Positions 17,332 through 26,589 of a stretch of DNA of 64,000 nt are shown one piece after another. The stretch is taken from assembly GCF_017894365.1 (NCBI RefSeq), contig NZ_CP059467.1, positions 1,860,001 through 1,924,000 of the forward strand. Direction: 5' to 3'. The DNA is from Aromatoleum bremense (GTDB lineage Bacteria; Pseudomonadota; Gammaproteobacteria; Burkholderiales; Rhodocyclaceae). The translations under genes were made by a program, and so were the position numbers. How positions within the stretch are numbered: position 1 is the first letter of the stretch; every line of letters begins with the position of its first letter. Under the pieces are notes generated by a model. The model did not search any database. It was not told the origin of the DNA and worked only from the letters and a program-made list of their open reading frames with translations.

Positions 17332-19517
17332 TGATGGAGAATACGGCCCGCGAGCTGGGGTTGGACGCCGTCGAGATCGCCGAGCGTAAGCGTTTCCTCG
17401 ATTTCGGCGAAGAGGACGTCGTACGCCTGCGCGCGATGGACGCGGGCGTCGCCGAAGCGCGCCGCGGATTCGCCGACGCCTTCTACGACTACCTGCGGAG
17501 TTATGCGCCGCTCGCCGCACTGCTCCACGACGAGAACGCGGTGAGCCGGCTCAAGGCCGCGCACGACCGCTATTTCGCCGAGCTGACCGAGGGCGAATAC
17601 GGCTTCGACTACGTTCAGCGGCGCCTCAAGGTCGGGCTCGTGCATGCGCAGATCGGCCTCGAACCGAAATGGTACGTCGGGGCTTTCCGCAAGTACCTCG
17701 CCGACATGCTGCCGGCGCTGTGGGACCAGACCGGCGGCGAGCGCGACCGGTTTCTCGCCGCCTGCGATTCGCTGCTCAAGGTCGTCGTGTTCGACCTGTG
17801 CCTGACGCTCGACACCTATATCCATGCCGACAAGCGCAGCATCGCGCTGCGCGACCGCGCGATCGAATCCAGTGTCAACGGCGTGTTCATCGCCGACGCC
17901 AGCTGCGCCGACTACCCGCTGATCTACGTGAATCCGGCGTTCGAGCGCATCCTCGGTTTCGCCCCAGGCAGCGCCCTTGGCAGGGCCTGCATCTGCCGCG
18001 ACGGCGTGCCCGGCGAAGTGTGCAACGGCTACACCGACATCTGCCAGGCGATCAGTCGCGGCACCGAAGGCTACACCGTGCTGAACCTGGAACGGGAGAA
18101 CGGCGCGCAGCAATCAGTAGAACTGTTTCTCGCGCCGGTCGAGAACGAATCGGGCGACGTGACGCATTTCATCGGCGTGCTGAACGACGTCACCGCCCGC
18201 ACCCGCGCCGAAAAACGCCTGATCCACCAGGCGAGCCACGACGCCCTCACCGGGCTGCCCAACCGCAACCTGCTCAACGACCGCATCACCCACGCCATCG
18301 CCCGCAGCCGCGGGCGGCTGACCGCGGTGATGTTCCTCGACCTCGACCGCTTCAAACTGGTGAACGACAGTTACGGCCACCCCGTCGGTGACGCCCTGAT
18401 CCGTGAAGTGGCGAACCGTGTGTCGGCCTGCCTGCGGGCCGGTGATACCGTCGCGCGGTTGGGTGGCGACGAGTTCGTGGTCCTGCTGGAAGACCTCGCC
18501 AGCGTCGAGGACGCGGCACGCCTCGCAGCCAAGCTGCGTGACCGGCTGTCCGAAAGCGTGCGTATCGGCTCCCTCGAACTGCCGCTGTCGGCAAGCATCG
18601 GCGTCGCACTGGCACCGCGCGACGGGCGCGACCCGGAAACGCTGCTCAAGAACGCCGACATCGCGATGTACCGCGCGAAGGAACGCGGCCGCAACAACTA
18701 CTGCTTCTACGGGCCGGAGATGGACCACCACGCCCGGCGCCGGCTGACCGTCGAAAGCGAACTGCGCCGTGCGCTCGCCGGCGGCGAACTGGAAGCCCAT
18801 TACCAGCCGCAGGTGGACCTCGCGACGGGCGCGCTGACCGGCGCCGAAGCGCTGGTACGCTGGCGCCATCCCGAGCGCGGCCTGCTGCTGCCGGGCGAAT
18901 TCATCGCGGTGGCCGAGGAGACCGGCCTGATCGTGCCGCTCGGCGAGCAAGTCCTGCGCGCCGCGTGCCGGCAGAGCACGCGGTGGCGCGAAGCGGGGCG
19001 GCCGGACCTGAAGGTGGCGGTGAATCTGTCGGGACACCAGTTCCGCCAGCACGATCTCGTCGAACAGGTCTGCGACATCCTCGCCGAGACCGGCGCCCAC
19101 GCCGCACAGCTCGAACTGGAGATCACCGAGAGCGTCGCGATGGCCGATGCGGACGGCAGCGTCGCGACCCTCGCCGGCCTGCGCCGCCAGGGCATCGCGC
19201 TGGCGATCGACGATTTCGGCACCGGTTATTCATCGCTGTCCTATCTCAAGCGCTTCCCGATCGACACGCTGAAGATCGACCGTTCATTCATTCAGGGTAT
19301 TCCGGCGGATGGCGACGACACCGCGATCGTCCAGGCGATCATCGCGATGGCGCGCAGCCTGCGCCTGTCGCTGCTCGCCGAGGGCGTCGAAACTCCGGCA
19401 CAGCGCGAATTCCTCGTCGCCCAGGGCTGCAGGTCGGGGCAGGGTTTCCTGTTCGGACGGGCGATGCCGGCGGAAGACTTTCACCGCATCATCGCGCGCG
19501 CGGCCGCCGCCGGATGA
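17331..19517 (+). CDS. Globin-coupled sensor with PAS, GGDEF and EAL domains
   Basis: A 728-residue cyclic-di-GMP signalling protein. The N-terminal sensor globin (about 1-165) shows the family stretch VGLVHAQIGLEPKWYVGAF with proximal haem ligand His105, so oxygen is the likely signal. A PAS domain follows (about 175-300). A diguanylate cyclase domain has an intact active site GGDEF (378-382). The phosphodiesterase domain has an intact EAL (506-508) and DDFGTGYSSLSYLKRFP. Both enzymatic halves look functional, and which dominates cannot be read from sequence. It starts at ATG 17331 or 17334, overlapping the end of the CZB receptor. Confidence 0.93.
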   Translation: MMENTARELGLDAVEIAERKRFLDFGEEDVVRLRAMDAGVAEARRGFADAFYDYLRSYAPLAALLHDENAVSRLKAAHDRYFAELTEGEYGFDYVQRRLKVGLVHAQIGLEPKWYVGAFRKYLADMLPALWDQTGGERDRFLAACDSLLKVVVFDLCLTLDTYIHADKRSIALRDRAIESSVNGVFIADASCADYPLIYVNPAFERILGFAPGSALGRACICRDGVPGEVCNGYTDICQAISRGTEGYTVLNLERENGAQQSVELFLAPVENESGDVTHFIGVLNDVTARTRAEKRLIHQASHDALTGLPNRNLLNDRITHAIARSRGRLTAVMFLDLDRFKLVNDSYGHPVGDALIREVANRVSACLRAGDTVARLGGDEFVVLLEDLASVEDAARLAAKLRDRLSESVRIGSLELPLSASIGVALAPRDGRDPETLLKNADIAMYRAKERGRNNYCFYGPEMDHHARRRLTVESELRRALAGGELEAHYQPQVDLATGALTGAEALVRWRHPERGLLLPGEFIAVAEETGLIVPLGEQVLRAACRQSTRWREAGRPDLKVAVNLSGHQFRQHDLVEQVCDILAETGAHAAQLELEITESVAMADADGSVATLAGLRRQGIALAIDDFGTGYSSLSYLKRFPIDTLKIDRSFIQGIPADGDDTAIVQAIIAMARSLRLSLLAEGVETPAQREFLVAQGCRSGQGFLFGRAMPAEDFHRIIARAAAAG

Positions 19518-19686
19518 CGCGCAGCCGCTGAGCGCCTGCAGGCGCGCGTCACGGCCGACGCAACCCTCCGGCTGCGCCACACTGCCGGCCCGCGGGCGAT
19601 CGCCGTCACCACGCGGGCCCGGTTCGGAGATAATCGCGAAAACGGCGTTTATCACCGTACCGCCACGGGCTTCACTGGAGAACATC

Positions 19687-21219
19687 ATGGCATCACCGCA
19701 CGAAACCGCCAGCATGGCGTTGTTCTGCGACTTCGAGAACGTCGCGCTCGGGGTGCGCGACGCCAATTACGAGAAGTTCGACATCAAGCGCGTGCTCGAG
19801 CGCCTGCTGCTCAAGGGCAGCATCGTCGTCAAGAAGGCGTATTGCGACTGGGACCGCTACAAAGGCTTCAAGGCGACGATGCACGAGGCGAACTTCGAGC
19901 TGATCGAGATCCCGCACGTGCGCCAGTCGGGCAAGAACTCGGCCGACATCCGGCTCGTCGTCGATGCGCTCGACCTGTGCTACACGAAATCCCACGTCAA
20001 TACCTTCGTCATCATCAGCGGCGACTCCGACTTCTCGCCGCTGGTATCGAAGCTGCGCGAGAACGCGAAACAGGTGATCGGCGTCGGCGTCAAGCAATCG
20101 ACGTCGGACCTCTTGATCGCGAACTGCGACGAATTCATCTTCTACGACGATCTGGTGCGCGAGAGCCAGCGTGCGGCGGCCAAGCGCGACACGCGGGAAG
20201 CGCAGCCGGCGGCGAAGCGCTCGCCCGACGAGGAAAAAGGCCGCAAGGAAGAGCAGGAAGCACGCAAGACGCAGGCGATCGAACTCGCCGTCGACACCTT
20301 CGACGCGCTCGTCGCCGAACGCGGCGACAGCGGCAAGATCTGGGCGTCGATGCTCAAGGAAGCGATCAAGCGCCGCAAACCCGGGTTCAACGAGTCGTAC
20401 TACGGCTTCCGCGCGTTCGGCAACCTGCTCGAAGAAGCGCAGGCGCGCGGCCTGCTCGAATTCGGCCGCGACGAGAAGTCCGGGGCCTACGTCTATCGCA
20501 GCAACGGGACCGCTGCAGCCCATGAGGCGGGGGCCGAGCCGGCGCCGGTCGTCGTCGAGGTCGTCCCCGAGGCGCGCGCCCCGGCGAGCGCCGGCAGGCA
20601 CGAGTCGCGACGCGGGCGGGGAGGCCGCAAGCCGGCCGCCACCGCATCGCTCGAAGTGCCGGTCTCGCCCGACGTCGTCGCCGAACCCGCCGTCGCCGAA
20701 GCGCCCGCCGTTGAGCCCCCTGCCGTCGAGGAGCCGGCCGTCCAGCACGAGCCGCGGCGCCGGACGCGCAGCGGTCGCAAGCCAGCCGTAAAGCCAGCGG
20801 CGGCGCCGGCCTTGGCGCAGGAGGCCGCAGAGCCGGAAACGCCTCCGGCGCCGGTGCAGGCACAGCCGTTCGCCGCGCAGCCGCCGCTCATCGTGGCCGA
20901 AGAACCTGCGACGATCCCGGCGCAGGAATTGACCGAATCGGCTATCGCGGATGAAACCCCGGTGCAGGTGGAAGCGCATCGCGAGCCGGAAGCACGGCGC
21001 AAGGGACGCGGCCCGCGCAAGCCTGCAGCAAAGAAGACCGAAGCGCTCGTGCCGCCGATCGCCGAAGCCCCTGCGGAAGCTGGCGTGCCGATCGAAAGCC
21101 CGCTCCCCGCGGAATCGCATGCTCCCGCAGCGACGACCGAAACGGTCGTCAAGGCGGCGCGCAAGCCCGCTTCGCGCAGTCGCCGTCCGCGCAAACAGGA
21201 AGTCACCGACGCCGAATAA
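19687..21219 (+). CDS. NYN-domain nuclease-like protein with OST-HTH/LOTUS domain and basic repeat tail
   Basis: A 510-residue protein, probably RNA-binding. The N-terminal NYN domain (about 8-150) is a PIN-like fold with acidic residues Asp15 (FCDFEN), those in SADIRLVVDALDL, and SGDSDFSPL. An OST-HTH/LOTUS domain (about 195-275) follows. The remaining 230 residues are disordered and rich in Ala, Pro and Glu, with four separated basic patches of the type RRGRGGRKPAA (near 308, 360, 437 and 491). The start at 19687 has GGAG seven bases upstream. The NYN-LOTUS pair is a known bacterial architecture of unclear function. Confidence 0.88.
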   Translation: MASPHETASMALFCDFENVALGVRDANYEKFDIKRVLERLLLKGSIVVKKAYCDWDRYKGFKATMHEANFELIEIPHVRQSGKNSADIRLVVDALDLCYTKSHVNTFVIISGDSDFSPLVSKLRENAKQVIGVGVKQSTSDLLIANCDEFIFYDDLVRESQRAAAKRDTREAQPAAKRSPDEEKGRKEEQEARKTQAIELAVDTFDALVAERGDSGKIWASMLKEAIKRRKPGFNESYYGFRAFGNLLEEAQARGLLEFGRDEKSGAYVYRSNGTAAAHEAGAEPAPVVVEVVPEARAPASAGRHESRRGRGGRKPAATASLEVPVSPDVVAEPAVAEAPAVEPPAVEEPAVQHEPRRRTRSGRKPAVKPAAAPALAQEAAEPETPPAPVQAQPFAAQPPLIVAEEPATIPAQELTESAIADETPVQVEAHREPEARRKGRGPRKPAAKKTEALVPPIAEAPAEAGVPIESPLPAESHAPAATTETVVKAARKPASRSRRPRKQEVTDAE

Positions 21220-21352
21220 GCACCTGGCCGGAGCGCGTCAGCGGCGGCGCGCCGGGCGGGTGAACATCCTGCCGGCTCACGCGCCGCACGCTGCCATTCG
21301 CGAGTCGGCCCATTGCCGGCATGGGCCGGGCTTGCGAGCGCCCGGTTGTCGA

Positions 21353-22720
21353 TTACACCGAACGTCCCGGCTCCGGCGCCGCTTTGCCGGCCGGATGGGC
21401 GAGGAAAAAGCGCAGCATTTCCTTCGCCGCGTCCGGACCCTGCGGGTCGGTGTAGGAACCGCGGGAGCTGCCGCCGGACCACGCGTGGCCGGCGCCATGC
21501 ACCGTCCATTGCTCGACGTGCGGCGAGCCGTTCGGGTGGTGGTATGTGGTCCGGGTGTAGGCGCGCCCGTTCGGCACCTGGCCCCGTTCGATGCTCGCAC
21601 GCGGCTTCGACCCCACGCCGATTGATCCGGTGCGCACCCCCGCGGGCGCAAACTGCACGATCACCTGCTCGCCGTTGCGCGGATGGACCGTCGTGTCGCG
21701 GTCGCCGTGGAAGACGATGACCGGCACCGGGTGAGGCATTTCCCAGCTCGTCCCGGCGCCCGTCGCCCGGATACCGGCCGCGCGCGCGCTTCCCTGCTGC
21801 ATCGCGGCGAGCGCCGACGGCAGATCGTGCGCGGCCGCATGCGGCAGGCCCGAATGGATGCCGGCAGCGGCGTAGAGATCCGGGTAGGTCGCCGCCATCG
21901 TCGTCGCCATCGCGCCGCCCGCCGACAGGCCTGCGATGTAGATGCGTTGCCGATCGACGTTGTGGCTTGCGGCGATTTCGCGCGTCATCCCGGCGATCAG
22001 CGACGGCTCGCCCTGCCCCGCGCGCTGGTCCGAAGGCTTGAACCAGTTCCAGCATTTCGACCCGTTCGCCCCCGCCGATTGCGCCGGATAGAGCACGAGG
22101 CAAGGCTCCTGCTCGGCCAGCTCGTTCATGCGCGTGCCGGCGGCAAAATCGTCCGGGTTCTGCGTGCAGCCATGCAGCATGACGACCAGCGGCACCGGCT
22201 CGCCGCCATAGTTGCTCGGCACATACAGCTTGTAGCAGCGCGTGCCGGCGGCGTTCGTGTAGGAGCCGCTGATGAAGCGCGCGCCGTCCGGCACGGTTTC
22301 GGGCGCGGCGCCGGGGACGATCGGCTCGAACGCCGGGACCGCGCCGCGAAACTTGAACAGTTTGTCGCGCAGCGCAGCGCCCAGGCGCGAAGCCAGCGGC
22401 GAGACAACAGCTTCTGCCGCCGGCGCGCCGGCTTTGGCGGTCGTGTCGGCATGATCCCGCTGCGCGGGCTGCGGCTCGGGGTCGGCGACGAACGGGCCGA
22501 TGTCGATGACGCGGCAGCTGCCTTCGAGCGGCGGCTCCGCTGCCCGGTCCGCGGCCGGCGTATCGGGGGCTGCCGCATCGGCGGCAGGCGGCGGCGCGAA
22601 CCGCCCGCCGAGGGCGCGCTGGATCAGCGCGGTCGCTTCGAGCAGCTGACCGGCACGCGTCAGCCGCGTGGCTTCGAGCAGGTCGGGGTTGAGCAGATTG
22701 GGGTTGAGTCTGGCATTCAT
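21353..22720 (-). CDS. PHB depolymerase family esterase
   Basis: A 455-residue hydrolase of the polyhydroxybutyrate depolymerase/esterase family. Residues 1-140 are a variable Ala/Pro-rich lead with no clear signal peptide, so an intracellular location is more likely. The catalytic domain has VVMLHGCTQNPDDFAAGTR, the lipase box GLSAGGA with Ser266, the acid in FHGDRDTTV, and the His in VHGAGHAWSGG. The substrate could be stored PHB or another ester. ATG 22720 has AAGGAG nine bases upstream. It follows the ribbon-helix-helix gene by 32 bases on the same strand and is probably co-transcribed. Confidence 0.88.
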   Translation of the reverse strand: MNARLNPNLLNPDLLEATRLTRAGQLLEATALIQRALGGRFAPPPAADAAAPDTPAADRAAEPPLEGSCRVIDIGPFVADPEPQPAQRDHADTTAKAGAPAAEAVVSPLASRLGAALRDKLFKFRGAVPAFEPIVPGAAPETVPDGARFISGSYTNAAGTRCYKLYVPSNYGGEPVPLVVMLHGCTQNPDDFAAGTRMNELAEQEPCLVLYPAQSAGANGSKCWNWFKPSDQRAGQGEPSLIAGMTREIAASHNVDRQRIYIAGLSAGGAMATTMAATYPDLYAAAGIHSGLPHAAAHDLPSALAAMQQGSARAAGIRATGAGTSWEMPHPVPVIVFHGDRDTTVHPRNGEQVIVQFAPAGVRTGSIGVGSKPRASIERGQVPNGRAYTRTTYHHPNGSPHVEQWTVHGAGHAWSGGSSRGSYTDPQGPDAAKEMLRFFLAHPAGKAAPEPGRSV

Positions 22721-22752
22721 GGGTTGAATCTCCTTGCGGACCGCGAATGCGG

Positions 22753-23169
22753 TCACCTGATTCGGTCTGCCAGCGCGGCCTTGACCGCTGCGCTGGCATG
22801 CAGGGCGCCGAGCACGACGATCGATTCGATCGTCGCGAGCGCGAGTTCGGGCGGCACGTCGGCGGCGATGCTCGCCAGCCCCAGCACCTGGATGTCGAGC
22901 CGCTCGCCGGCCGCCTGCACCGCCTCGAGATCACGGCGCGTGTAGTGCTGCAGGCCGAGGACGAAGGCCTTGCGGGCGACCGTGGCGCGGATCACTTCGT
23001 TATGCGTGACCAGCTGGTTGCGGATCGCCGTACGGATGAAGTCGGTGCGGTTCGAATAAAAGCCCTCCTGTACCAGCAGATCGATCTGCCCGAGGTCGAC
23101 GACCCCGAGATTGATCGTGATCTTCTCGGTGGTCTCTCCCGCCTTCGGGCGCAGCTCATGCACGCTCAT
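22753..23169 (-). CDS. Ribbon-helix-helix (CopG-like) transcriptional regulator
   Basis: A 138-residue protein. The N-terminal part (about 10-60: KITINLGVVDLGQIDLLVQE and SNRTDFIRTAIRNQLV) is a ribbon-helix-helix DNA-binding fold. The C-terminal half has an alternating Leu/Val/Ala pattern. ATG 23169 is chosen because AAGGAG lies six bases upstream, while ATG 23175 would touch the ribosome site. A good promoter and a 14-base palindrome sit just upstream, suggesting autoregulation. The downstream PHB depolymerase is the natural co-regulated gene. Confidence 0.85.
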   Translation of the reverse strand: MSVHELRPKAGETTEKITINLGVVDLGQIDLLVQEGFYSNRTDFIRTAIRNQLVTHNEVIRATVARKAFVLGLQHYTRRDLEAVQAAGERLDIQVLGLASIAADVPPELALATIESIVVLGALHASAAVKAALADRIR

Positions 23170-23183
23170 TACCATCTCCTTGA

Positions 23184-23197
23184 CATCCATATGGATG
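23184..23197. promoter_or_regulatory. Palindromic operator candidate for the RHH regulator
   Basis: A perfect 14-base palindrome CATCCATATGGATG lies right after the -10 box and before the ribosome site. An outer pair ACCATC/GATGGT extends the symmetry. RHH proteins typically bind such short dyads as paired dimers. Confidence 0.6.
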
Positions 23198-23199
23198 GT

Positions 23200-23227
23200 A
23201 TTGTGGCCTTCAAGGAGGGGAAGTCAA
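23200..23227 (-). promoter_or_regulatory. Promoter of the RHH-PHB depolymerase operon
   Basis: On the minus strand TTGACT (23222-23227) and CACAAT (23200-23205) are separated by 16 bases, with five and four consensus matches. The start would fall within or next to the palindrome, a layout that lets a bound repressor block transcription. Confidence 0.6.
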
Positions 23228-23391
23228 GGGGTTTTTCGGACTGCAGCAAAGAGGGCACGGCCGCCATCGACCGGAGCGCGCCGGGGCTGCAGGAGTTGCG
23301 GGAAGGGCGGGGAGTGCGGGATACGGCGGCACGGCCGCCCTTCGGCGTGCACCGGCCGGCCGGGAGCCTTGGGGCGCGCAGCCGGCGACGG

Positions 23392-24141
23392 TCAGCCTTG
23401 CCGGCTTTCGGTCATGCGCCCGCAGTAGGCCTTGAGTTCATCGGGCAGGCCCTGCGGACAGACGCCGCACTCGCGATTGCCGGGCACGGCGTAGTCGATG
23501 AACTTCGGGTAGGGCAGTTTCAGCTCGGCCATGATGCGGCGGAACTCGTCGAGCGTGCGCTCGCCGCCGAGGCGCGGGTTGCGGGCGCGTTCCTGCGCGA
23601 TCGACGACACGCGGCGGCCCTGGTAGTCGTGCGCCGGATAGACGAGGTGCTCGTCGGGCAGCGTGAACAGCTTCTCGCGCACGCTGCGGTACAAGGCTGC
23701 CGCGTCGCCGCTCTGGAAATCGGTGCGGCCGCAGCCGTCGATCAGCAGCGCGTCGCCGGTGAAGACCCGGTCGCCGCACACGTAGGCGAAGTGGCCGTCG
23801 GTGTGGCCGGGGGTGTGCAGCGGCGCAAGCCGGACGCTGCCGACCGCGACCGGCCGGCCCTCTTCGACCGGCACCTCGACGCACGGCAGCCGGTCGATCG
23901 CGGGTGCGGCGATGCGGCTGCCGACGCGCTCCTTCAGGTGGCGCGCCGCAGTGATATGGTCTGCGTGGATGTGCGTGTCGAGCGTGAGTTCGAGCCGCAG
24001 CCGCAGCGCGGCGATCAGCGCGAGGTCGCGCTCGATCGCATTGACGACCGGGTCGATCAGCACGGCCGCGCCGGTATCCTCGCAGCCGAGCAGGTAAGTG
24101 TAGGTGCTCGACAGCGGTTCGAAGAGCTGCCGGAAGATCAT
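23392..24141 (-). CDS. Persulfide dioxygenase (ETHE1-like metallo-beta-lactamase fold)
   Basis: A 249-residue non-haem-iron enzyme that oxidises glutathione persulfide to sulfite. The motif DTHIHADHITA supplies metal ligands. The second ligand set is in HTPGHTDGH, and GDALLIDGCGRTDFQSGD is the diagnostic ETHE1/persulfide dioxygenase stretch. YPAHDYQGR carries the final His. ATG 24141 is preceded by GGGAGGA six bases upstream. The longer in-frame extension to 24219 is low quality. The C-terminal NRECGVCPQG adds two Cys of unknown role. Confidence 0.92.
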   Translation of the reverse strand: MIFRQLFEPLSSTYTYLLGCEDTGAAVLIDPVVNAIERDLALIAALRLRLELTLDTHIHADHITAARHLKERVGSRIAAPAIDRLPCVEVPVEEGRPVAVGSVRLAPLHTPGHTDGHFAYVCGDRVFTGDALLIDGCGRTDFQSGDAAALYRSVREKLFTLPDEHLVYPAHDYQGRRVSSIAQERARNPRLGGERTLDEFRRIMAELKLPYPKFIDYAVPGNRECGVCPQGLPDELKAYCGRMTESRQG

Positions 24142-24284
24142 CGCCGTCCTCCCTGCCGATCGAGGCGTCCCCGTCTGCCGCTTCGGGGCGCGAGCCGTGC
24201 CCATGTCATTCTGGTACACACCGCAAGCAAGTCAATGCGGAGCCGTCTCGCTGCGCCTCCGACCCCGACCGGCCGGTCGATCGC

Positions 24285-25154
24285 CTACCCCCCTCTCTTC
24301 GACGTGCCGAGGCTCTCGAGCAGTCCGTCGAGCTGGTCGAGGCTGCCGAAACGGATCGTCACTTCGCCGGCGCCTTTCTTGTTCGCCTTGATCCTGACGG
24401 TCGCGCCGAGCACGTCGGCGATTTCCTCTTCGATCCGCAGCAGGTCGCGATCGGGCTCGCGTTCGGCCTTCTTCTGCCGCGGATTCAGGCTCTGCTGCAC
24501 AAGGCGCTCGGTGTCGCGCACCGACAGCCCGCGCGCCGCGACGTGGTTCGCAAGCTGGATCTGGCCGGCGCCGTCGAGCGGCAGCATCGCGCGCGCATGG
24601 CCCATGTCGATGTCGCCGGCCATCAGCAGCTCCTGCACCGGGCGGGCGAGATTCAGCAGACGCAGCAGGTTCGACGCCGCCGGCCGCGAACGCCCGACCG
24701 CATCGGCCGCCTGCTGGTGCGTCATGCCGAACTCGTCGATGAGGCGCTGGATGCCGCCCGCTTCCTCGAGCGGGTTGAGGTCCTCGCGCTGGATGTTCTC
24801 GATCAGCGACATCGCCAGCGCCGCTTCGTCCGGGATCTCGCGCACCAGGCATGGCACATCGGCGAGCTCGGCGATCTGCGCCGCGCGCCAGCGCCGCTCG
24901 CCGGCGATGATCTCGTACGCCGAGCCGTTGACCGGCCGCACGAGGATCGGCTGCATCACACCCTGCGCCTTGATCGACGCCGCGAGCTCCTCGAGCGAGC
25001 CCGGATCCATGCGCGTGCGCGGCTGGTACTTGCCGGGCCGCAGGTCGCCGACCGCGAGCGCCTGCAGTTCGCCGCGCTCGGCGTCGTCGTCCTGGTTCCC
25101 GGCGAGCAGCGCGTCGAGGCCGCGGCCGAGGCCTTTGAGTCTGGATCGGGTCAT
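24285..25154 (-). CDS. parB: Chromosome partitioning protein ParB
   Basis: A 289-residue CTP-dependent clamp that loads at parS and spreads to organise the origin region. The N-terminus MTRSRLKGLGRGLDALL is the ParA-interacting leader. The CTP/ParB box includes the GERRWRAAQ motif, and ENIQREDLNPLEEA follows. The helix-turn-helix for parS is about 145-170 (MTHQQAADAVGRSRPAASNL). The C-terminal dimerisation domain closes the protein. It follows parA with 28 bases between. Confidence 0.96.
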   Translation of the reverse strand: MTRSRLKGLGRGLDALLAGNQDDDAERGELQALAVGDLRPGKYQPRTRMDPGSLEELAASIKAQGVMQPILVRPVNGSAYEIIAGERRWRAAQIAELADVPCLVREIPDEAALAMSLIENIQREDLNPLEEAGGIQRLIDEFGMTHQQAADAVGRSRPAASNLLRLLNLARPVQELLMAGDIDMGHARAMLPLDGAGQIQLANHVAARGLSVRDTERLVQQSLNPRQKKAEREPDRDLLRIEEEIADVLGATVRIKANKKGAGEVTIRFGSLDQLDGLLESLGTSKRGG

Positions 25155-25182
25155 GAGCTTTGCCTGAGGAGTTTGTAGCGGA

Positions 25183-25953
25183 TCACCGGGCGTTCACCCG
25201 TTCGATCATTTCCTGGGCGAAGGCCATGTAGGCCTGCGTCCCTTTGGCTGCCTTGTCGAACACGACGCCCGGCATGCCGTGGCTTGGCGCTTCGGCCAGG
25301 CGCACGTTGCGCGGCACGATCGCGCGGAACACCTTGTCGCCGAAATGGCTCTCGAGCTGCGCGGAAACCTGCTGCTGCAGCGTCATCCGCGCATCGAACA
25401 TGACGCGCAGCAGGCCGGTGATGCCCAGCTCGCGATTCAGGTTCGAATGCACTTTCTTGATCGTGTTGACGAGGTCGGACAGGCCTTCGAGCGCGAAATA
25501 CTCGCATTGCATCGGGATGATGACGCCGTGGGCCGCGCACAGACCGTTCAACGTCAGCATCGACAGCGACGGCGGGCAGTCGATCAGGACCAGGTCGTAG
25601 TCGGCGTCGAAGTCCCTGAGCGCGTCGCGCAGGCGGTTCTCGCGCCGTTCGAGGCCGACGAGTTCGACTTCGGCGCCGGCGAGGTCGCGGTTCGCCGGCA
25701 GCACATCGTAGCCGCCCGAAGGCGACGCGACACGCGCTTCGTCGAGCGTCGCGAGGCCGACGAGCACGTGGTACACCGACTTCGCCACGGCCCGCTTGTC
25801 GACACCGCTGCCCATCGTCGCGTTGCCCTGCGGATCGAGGTCGATGAGCAGCGTGCGCTGGCCCGCCTGGGCGAGTGCGGCGGCGAGGTTGATGCAGGTC
25901 GTCGTCTTGCCGACGCCGCCTTTCTGGTTTGCAACGCAGAAGATTCGGGCCAT
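25183..25953 (-). CDS. parA: Chromosome partitioning ATPase ParA (Soj)
   Basis: A 256-residue Walker-type ATPase that moves ParB-origin complexes. It has the deviant Walker A KGGVGKTTT at residues 11-19, LIDLDPQGNAT, and Walker B VLIDCPPSL. The C-terminal AEAPSHGMPGVVFD region is typical of chromosomal Soj proteins. The stop of rsmG directly abuts this start codon. AAGGAA within the rsmG end serves as its ribosome site, so the genes are coupled. Confidence 0.97.
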   Translation of the reverse strand: MARIFCVANQKGGVGKTTTCINLAAALAQAGQRTLLIDLDPQGNATMGSGVDKRAVAKSVYHVLVGLATLDEARVASPSGGYDVLPANRDLAGAEVELVGLERRENRLRDALRDFDADYDLVLIDCPPSLSMLTLNGLCAAHGVIIPMQCEYFALEGLSDLVNTIKKVHSNLNRELGITGLLRVMFDARMTLQQQVSAQLESHFGDKVFRAIVPRNVRLAEAPSHGMPGVVFDKAAKGTQAYMAFAQEMIERVNAR

Positions 25954-26589
25954 TCAGTTCCTTTCGAGGATGATCAGGTGTCGTTCGGCGCCGAGCCCCG
26001 GCACCGTCAGCGGGTGCACTTCGACGACGCGGAAACCCGCCGGCAGGCGCGCGATCTCGTCGCGAGGATACACGCCCTTCATCGCGAAAAAATGTCCGCC
26101 GGGGCGCAAGAGATGCGCGGTCAGGCCGACGAAATCCGACAGTTCGGAGAAGGCGCGCGAGATCACCGCGTCGAACTTTGCCTCCGGCCGGACGTTTTCG
26201 ACGCGTTCGTTCACGACCGTGAAGTTCGCCAGCCCGAGTTCGATCTTCGCCTGCTGCTGGAAGCTCGCCTTCTTGTTGACGGTCTCGATCGACGTCACGG
26301 CGAAGGCGGGATGGCAATCCGGCGCGGCAAGCGCGAGCGGAATTCCCGGCAGGCCGCCGCCCGAGCCGACGTCGGCGAGCGTTGCGATGCCGCCCAGATG
26401 CGGCAGCACCGCGAGCGAATCGAGCAGGTGGTGCGTGACGACTTGCCCGGCGTCGCGGATCGACGTGAGGTTGTACACCCGGTTCCACTTCTGCAGCAGC
26501 GCGGCGAACGCGGCGAGCCGCGCCTGCGTTGCCGGCGAAAGGTGCAGGCCCAGCGCCGCGAGGCCCTGCTCCAGACTCACAGCGCTCAT
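25954..26589 (-). CDS. rsmG: 16S rRNA (guanine527-N7)-methyltransferase RsmG
   Basis: A 211-residue SAM-dependent methyltransferase acting on G527 of 16S rRNA. Family hallmarks are [12 protein letters not shown], the SAM-binding [15 protein letters not shown], and [12 protein letters not shown]. The start ATG 26589 overlaps the mnmG stop (ATGA), typical of the conserved mnmG-rsmG-parA-parB order. Confidence 0.96.
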   Translation of the reverse strand: MSAVSLEQGLAALGLHLSPATQARLAAFAALLQKWNRVYNLTSIRDAGQVVTHHLLDSLAVLPHLGGIATLADVGSGGGLPGIPLALAAPDCHPAFAVTSIETVNKKASFQQQAKIELGLANFTVVNERVENVRPEAKFDAVISRAFSELSDFVGLTAHLLRPGGHFFAMKGVYPRDEIARLPAGFRVVEVHPLTVPGLGAERHLIILERN

